Source of the DNA: Myxococcales bacterium
GTDB taxonomy: Bacteria > Myxococcota_A > Polyangia > Polyangiales > JADJMO01
Reading direction: 5' to 3'
Assembly: GCA_021783935.1 (NCBI GenBank)
Contig: JAJXTK010000417.1
Span: forward strand, 1-5,911
DNA: 5,911 nt
The notes under the pieces were generated by a model, which made no database searches, was not told where the DNA came from, and was given only the letters and a program-made list of their open reading frames with translations. A program made the translations under genes and the position numbers. Each line of letters opens with the position of its first letter. Within the stretch, counting starts at the first letter, position 1. Shown in pieces: positions 4,838 through 5,911 of the stretch.

Positions 4838-5911
4838 ATGGGCGAACCGGCGATCCACGCGAGCGATCACGCGCACCTGCGCGCAGGGCTCGTCGTCGGC
4901 CTCAAGTACCGCCTGACCGAGTCCAAGGGCGAGGGGGCGATGGGCGCCGTTTGGGGGGCCGAGCACATCACCCTCGGCCACCACGTCGCCATCAAGTTCC
5001 TCCACGGCTCGGTGGCCAAGGCCGCCGACGCGCGCGCCCGCTTCGAGCGCGAGGCGAAGGTCGCCGCGAAGCTCGGGGAGTCGTCGCGCCACATCACGCG
5101 CGTGATGGACCACGGCGTGACGGCCGAGGGCACGCCGTTCCTCGTGATGGAGCTCCTGCAGGGCGAGGGGCTCGAGGTGCTCCTCAAGCGCGAGCGCCGA
5201 ATCTCCATCGCGCTCGTCTCCAAGATCACGGGGCAGCTCTGCAAGGCGCTCCACGTCGCGCACCAGAGCGGCGTCGTCCATCGGGATCTCAAGCCCGCGA
5301 ACATCTTCCTCACGCACTCCGCCGACGACGGCGATCTCTGCGTGAAGCTGCTCGATTTCGGCGTCGCGAAGGCAGCCGCCGATCGCGAAGAAGAAGAGGG
5401 CACACGCACAGGCGCCTTGGTCGGCACGCCGAATTACATGTCGCCCGAGCAGATCACGGGCGACAGGGAGGTCGACCCGCGCTCGGATCTCTGGGCCGTC
5501 GCGGCGATCGCCTACCGCATGGCCGTCGGGCGCGCCCCCTTCGGCTCGGGCGCGATCAACGAGCTCGCGATGCGCATCACGTCGGCCGATCCGCCGACGC
5601 CGACGACGCTCGCCCCCGATCTGCCGCCCGAGTTCGACGACTGGATCAAGAAGGGGCTCGCGAAGGCGCCGGAGGATCGCCACCAGACGGCGCGCGAGCT
5701 CGCCGAGTCGCTCTCGATCGTCGCGGGCGTGTCGGCCACCGGGATGACCGGTCAGCTGCCGGCGATCACCCCCGCGATGCTCGCGGCGCTGCAGGGGGGC
5801 GACTCGGTGAGCGGCCTGCAGGTCAGCGAGTGGGGGCGCCGCAGCGCCGTCGCCGTGCCCGCGGTCGCGCCGAAGAGGCGCAGCTTCGCGCTGCCGCTGC
5901 TCGCCGTCGTC
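4838..5911 (+). CDS. Ser/Thr protein kinase, PknB/Hanks type (N-terminal part)
   Basis: 358 residues are visible and the frame is open at the window edge. All catalytic kinase elements are present: glycine loop GEGAMGAV (31-38), ATP-anchoring lysine K53 (VAIKFLH), helix C glutamate E72 (FEREA), catalytic loop HRDLKPAN (148-155) with D150, DFG at 173-175, and GTPNYMSPEQ (196-205) followed by RSDLWAVAAIAYRMAVGRAP. It should be an active kinase that phosphorylates Ser/Thr. After the domain (ending around residue 295) comes a linker, and the last residues (KRRSFALPLLAVV) look like a positively charged stop followed by the start of a membrane helix, so a cytoplasmic kinase anchored to the membrane with an outer sensor domain is likely but unseen. 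ATG 4838 lacks a clear ribosome site; GTG 4778 in frame would add 20 arginine-rich residues. Substrate and signal are unknown. The kinase lies 170 bp after the DUF3501 gene, probably as a separate unit. Confidence 0.93.
   Translation, partial: MGEPAIHASDHAHLRAGLVVGLKYRLTESKGEGAMGAVWGAEHITLGHHVAIKFLHGSVAKAADARARFEREAKVAAKLGESSRHITRVMDHGVTAEGTPFLVMELLQGEGLEVLLKRERRISIALVSKITGQLCKALHVAHQSGVVHRDLKPANIFLTHSADDGDLCVKLLDFGVAKAAADREEEEGTRTGALVGTPNYMSPEQITGDREVDPRSDLWAVAAIAYRMAVGRAPFGSGAINELAMRITSADPPTPTTLAPDLPPEFDDWIKKGLAKAPEDRHQTARELAESLSIVAGVSATGMTGQLPAITPAMLAALQGGDSVSGLQVSEWGRRSAVAVPAVAPKRRSFALPLLAVV

Noticed and set aside
4595..5683. 362-codon minus-strand open frame opposite the kinase
   Set aside because: It is the complement of a kinase with every catalytic motif in order, and its own product resembles no family.
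1..5911. tRNA genes, rRNA, CRISPR arrays, insertion sequences, attachment sites
   Set aside because: None is visible: no regularly spaced repeats, no transposase motifs, and no cloverleaf-like gene in the gaps.

Overview
The window is very GC-rich, with strong G/C preference at third codon positions and tightly packed genes. It ends in a soluble-domain-first Ser/Thr protein kinase that appears to lead into a membrane helix, a design common in Myxococcota. A Myxococcota (Polyangia-like) chromosome is the best guess from style alone; no rRNA or other phylogenetic marker is present.

Layout, left to right. (1) 1-662, plus strand: the C-terminal part of BoxB, the oxygenase subunit of benzoyl-CoA 2,3-epoxidase (aerobic benzoate degradation). 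(2) 669-1334, minus strand: trmB, tRNA m7G46 methyltransferase, convergent with boxB and only 6 bp away. (3) 1331-1483, minus strand: a 50-codon open frame matching the glycine-loop core of fold-type II PLP enzymes (threonine/serine dehydratase). It has no catalytic lysine region and its stop overlaps the trmB start; it is probably a gene remnant. (4) 1590-1634: an AT-rich divergent promoter region with a PerR-like inverted repeat. (5) 1635-4667, plus strand: a cluster of perR (peroxide-sensing Fur-family repressor), a short rubrerythrin without a rubredoxin domain, a two-[4Fe-4S] plus two-CCG-domain iron-sulfur protein (GlpC/HdrD-like), and a DUF3501 protein. The last two overlap by 4 bp. A 79-nt imperfect hairpin separates rubrerythrin from the iron-sulfur gene. 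(6) 4668-4837: an intergenic region rich in short inverted repeats. (7) 4838-5911, plus strand: the N-terminal 358 residues of a Ser/Thr protein kinase, cut by the window edge.

How it fits together: genes 1635-4667 read as a peroxide-defence unit. PerR probably senses H2O2 and controls its own promoter. Rubrerythrin would reduce peroxide at a diiron site. Because it lacks its own rubredoxin domain it needs an outside electron donor, and the iron-sulfur protein is the obvious candidate. DUF3501 is an uncharacterised partner co-translated with that protein. This electron route is inference from gene order and domain content. The flanking genes (boxB, trmB, kinase) have no evident functional tie to it.
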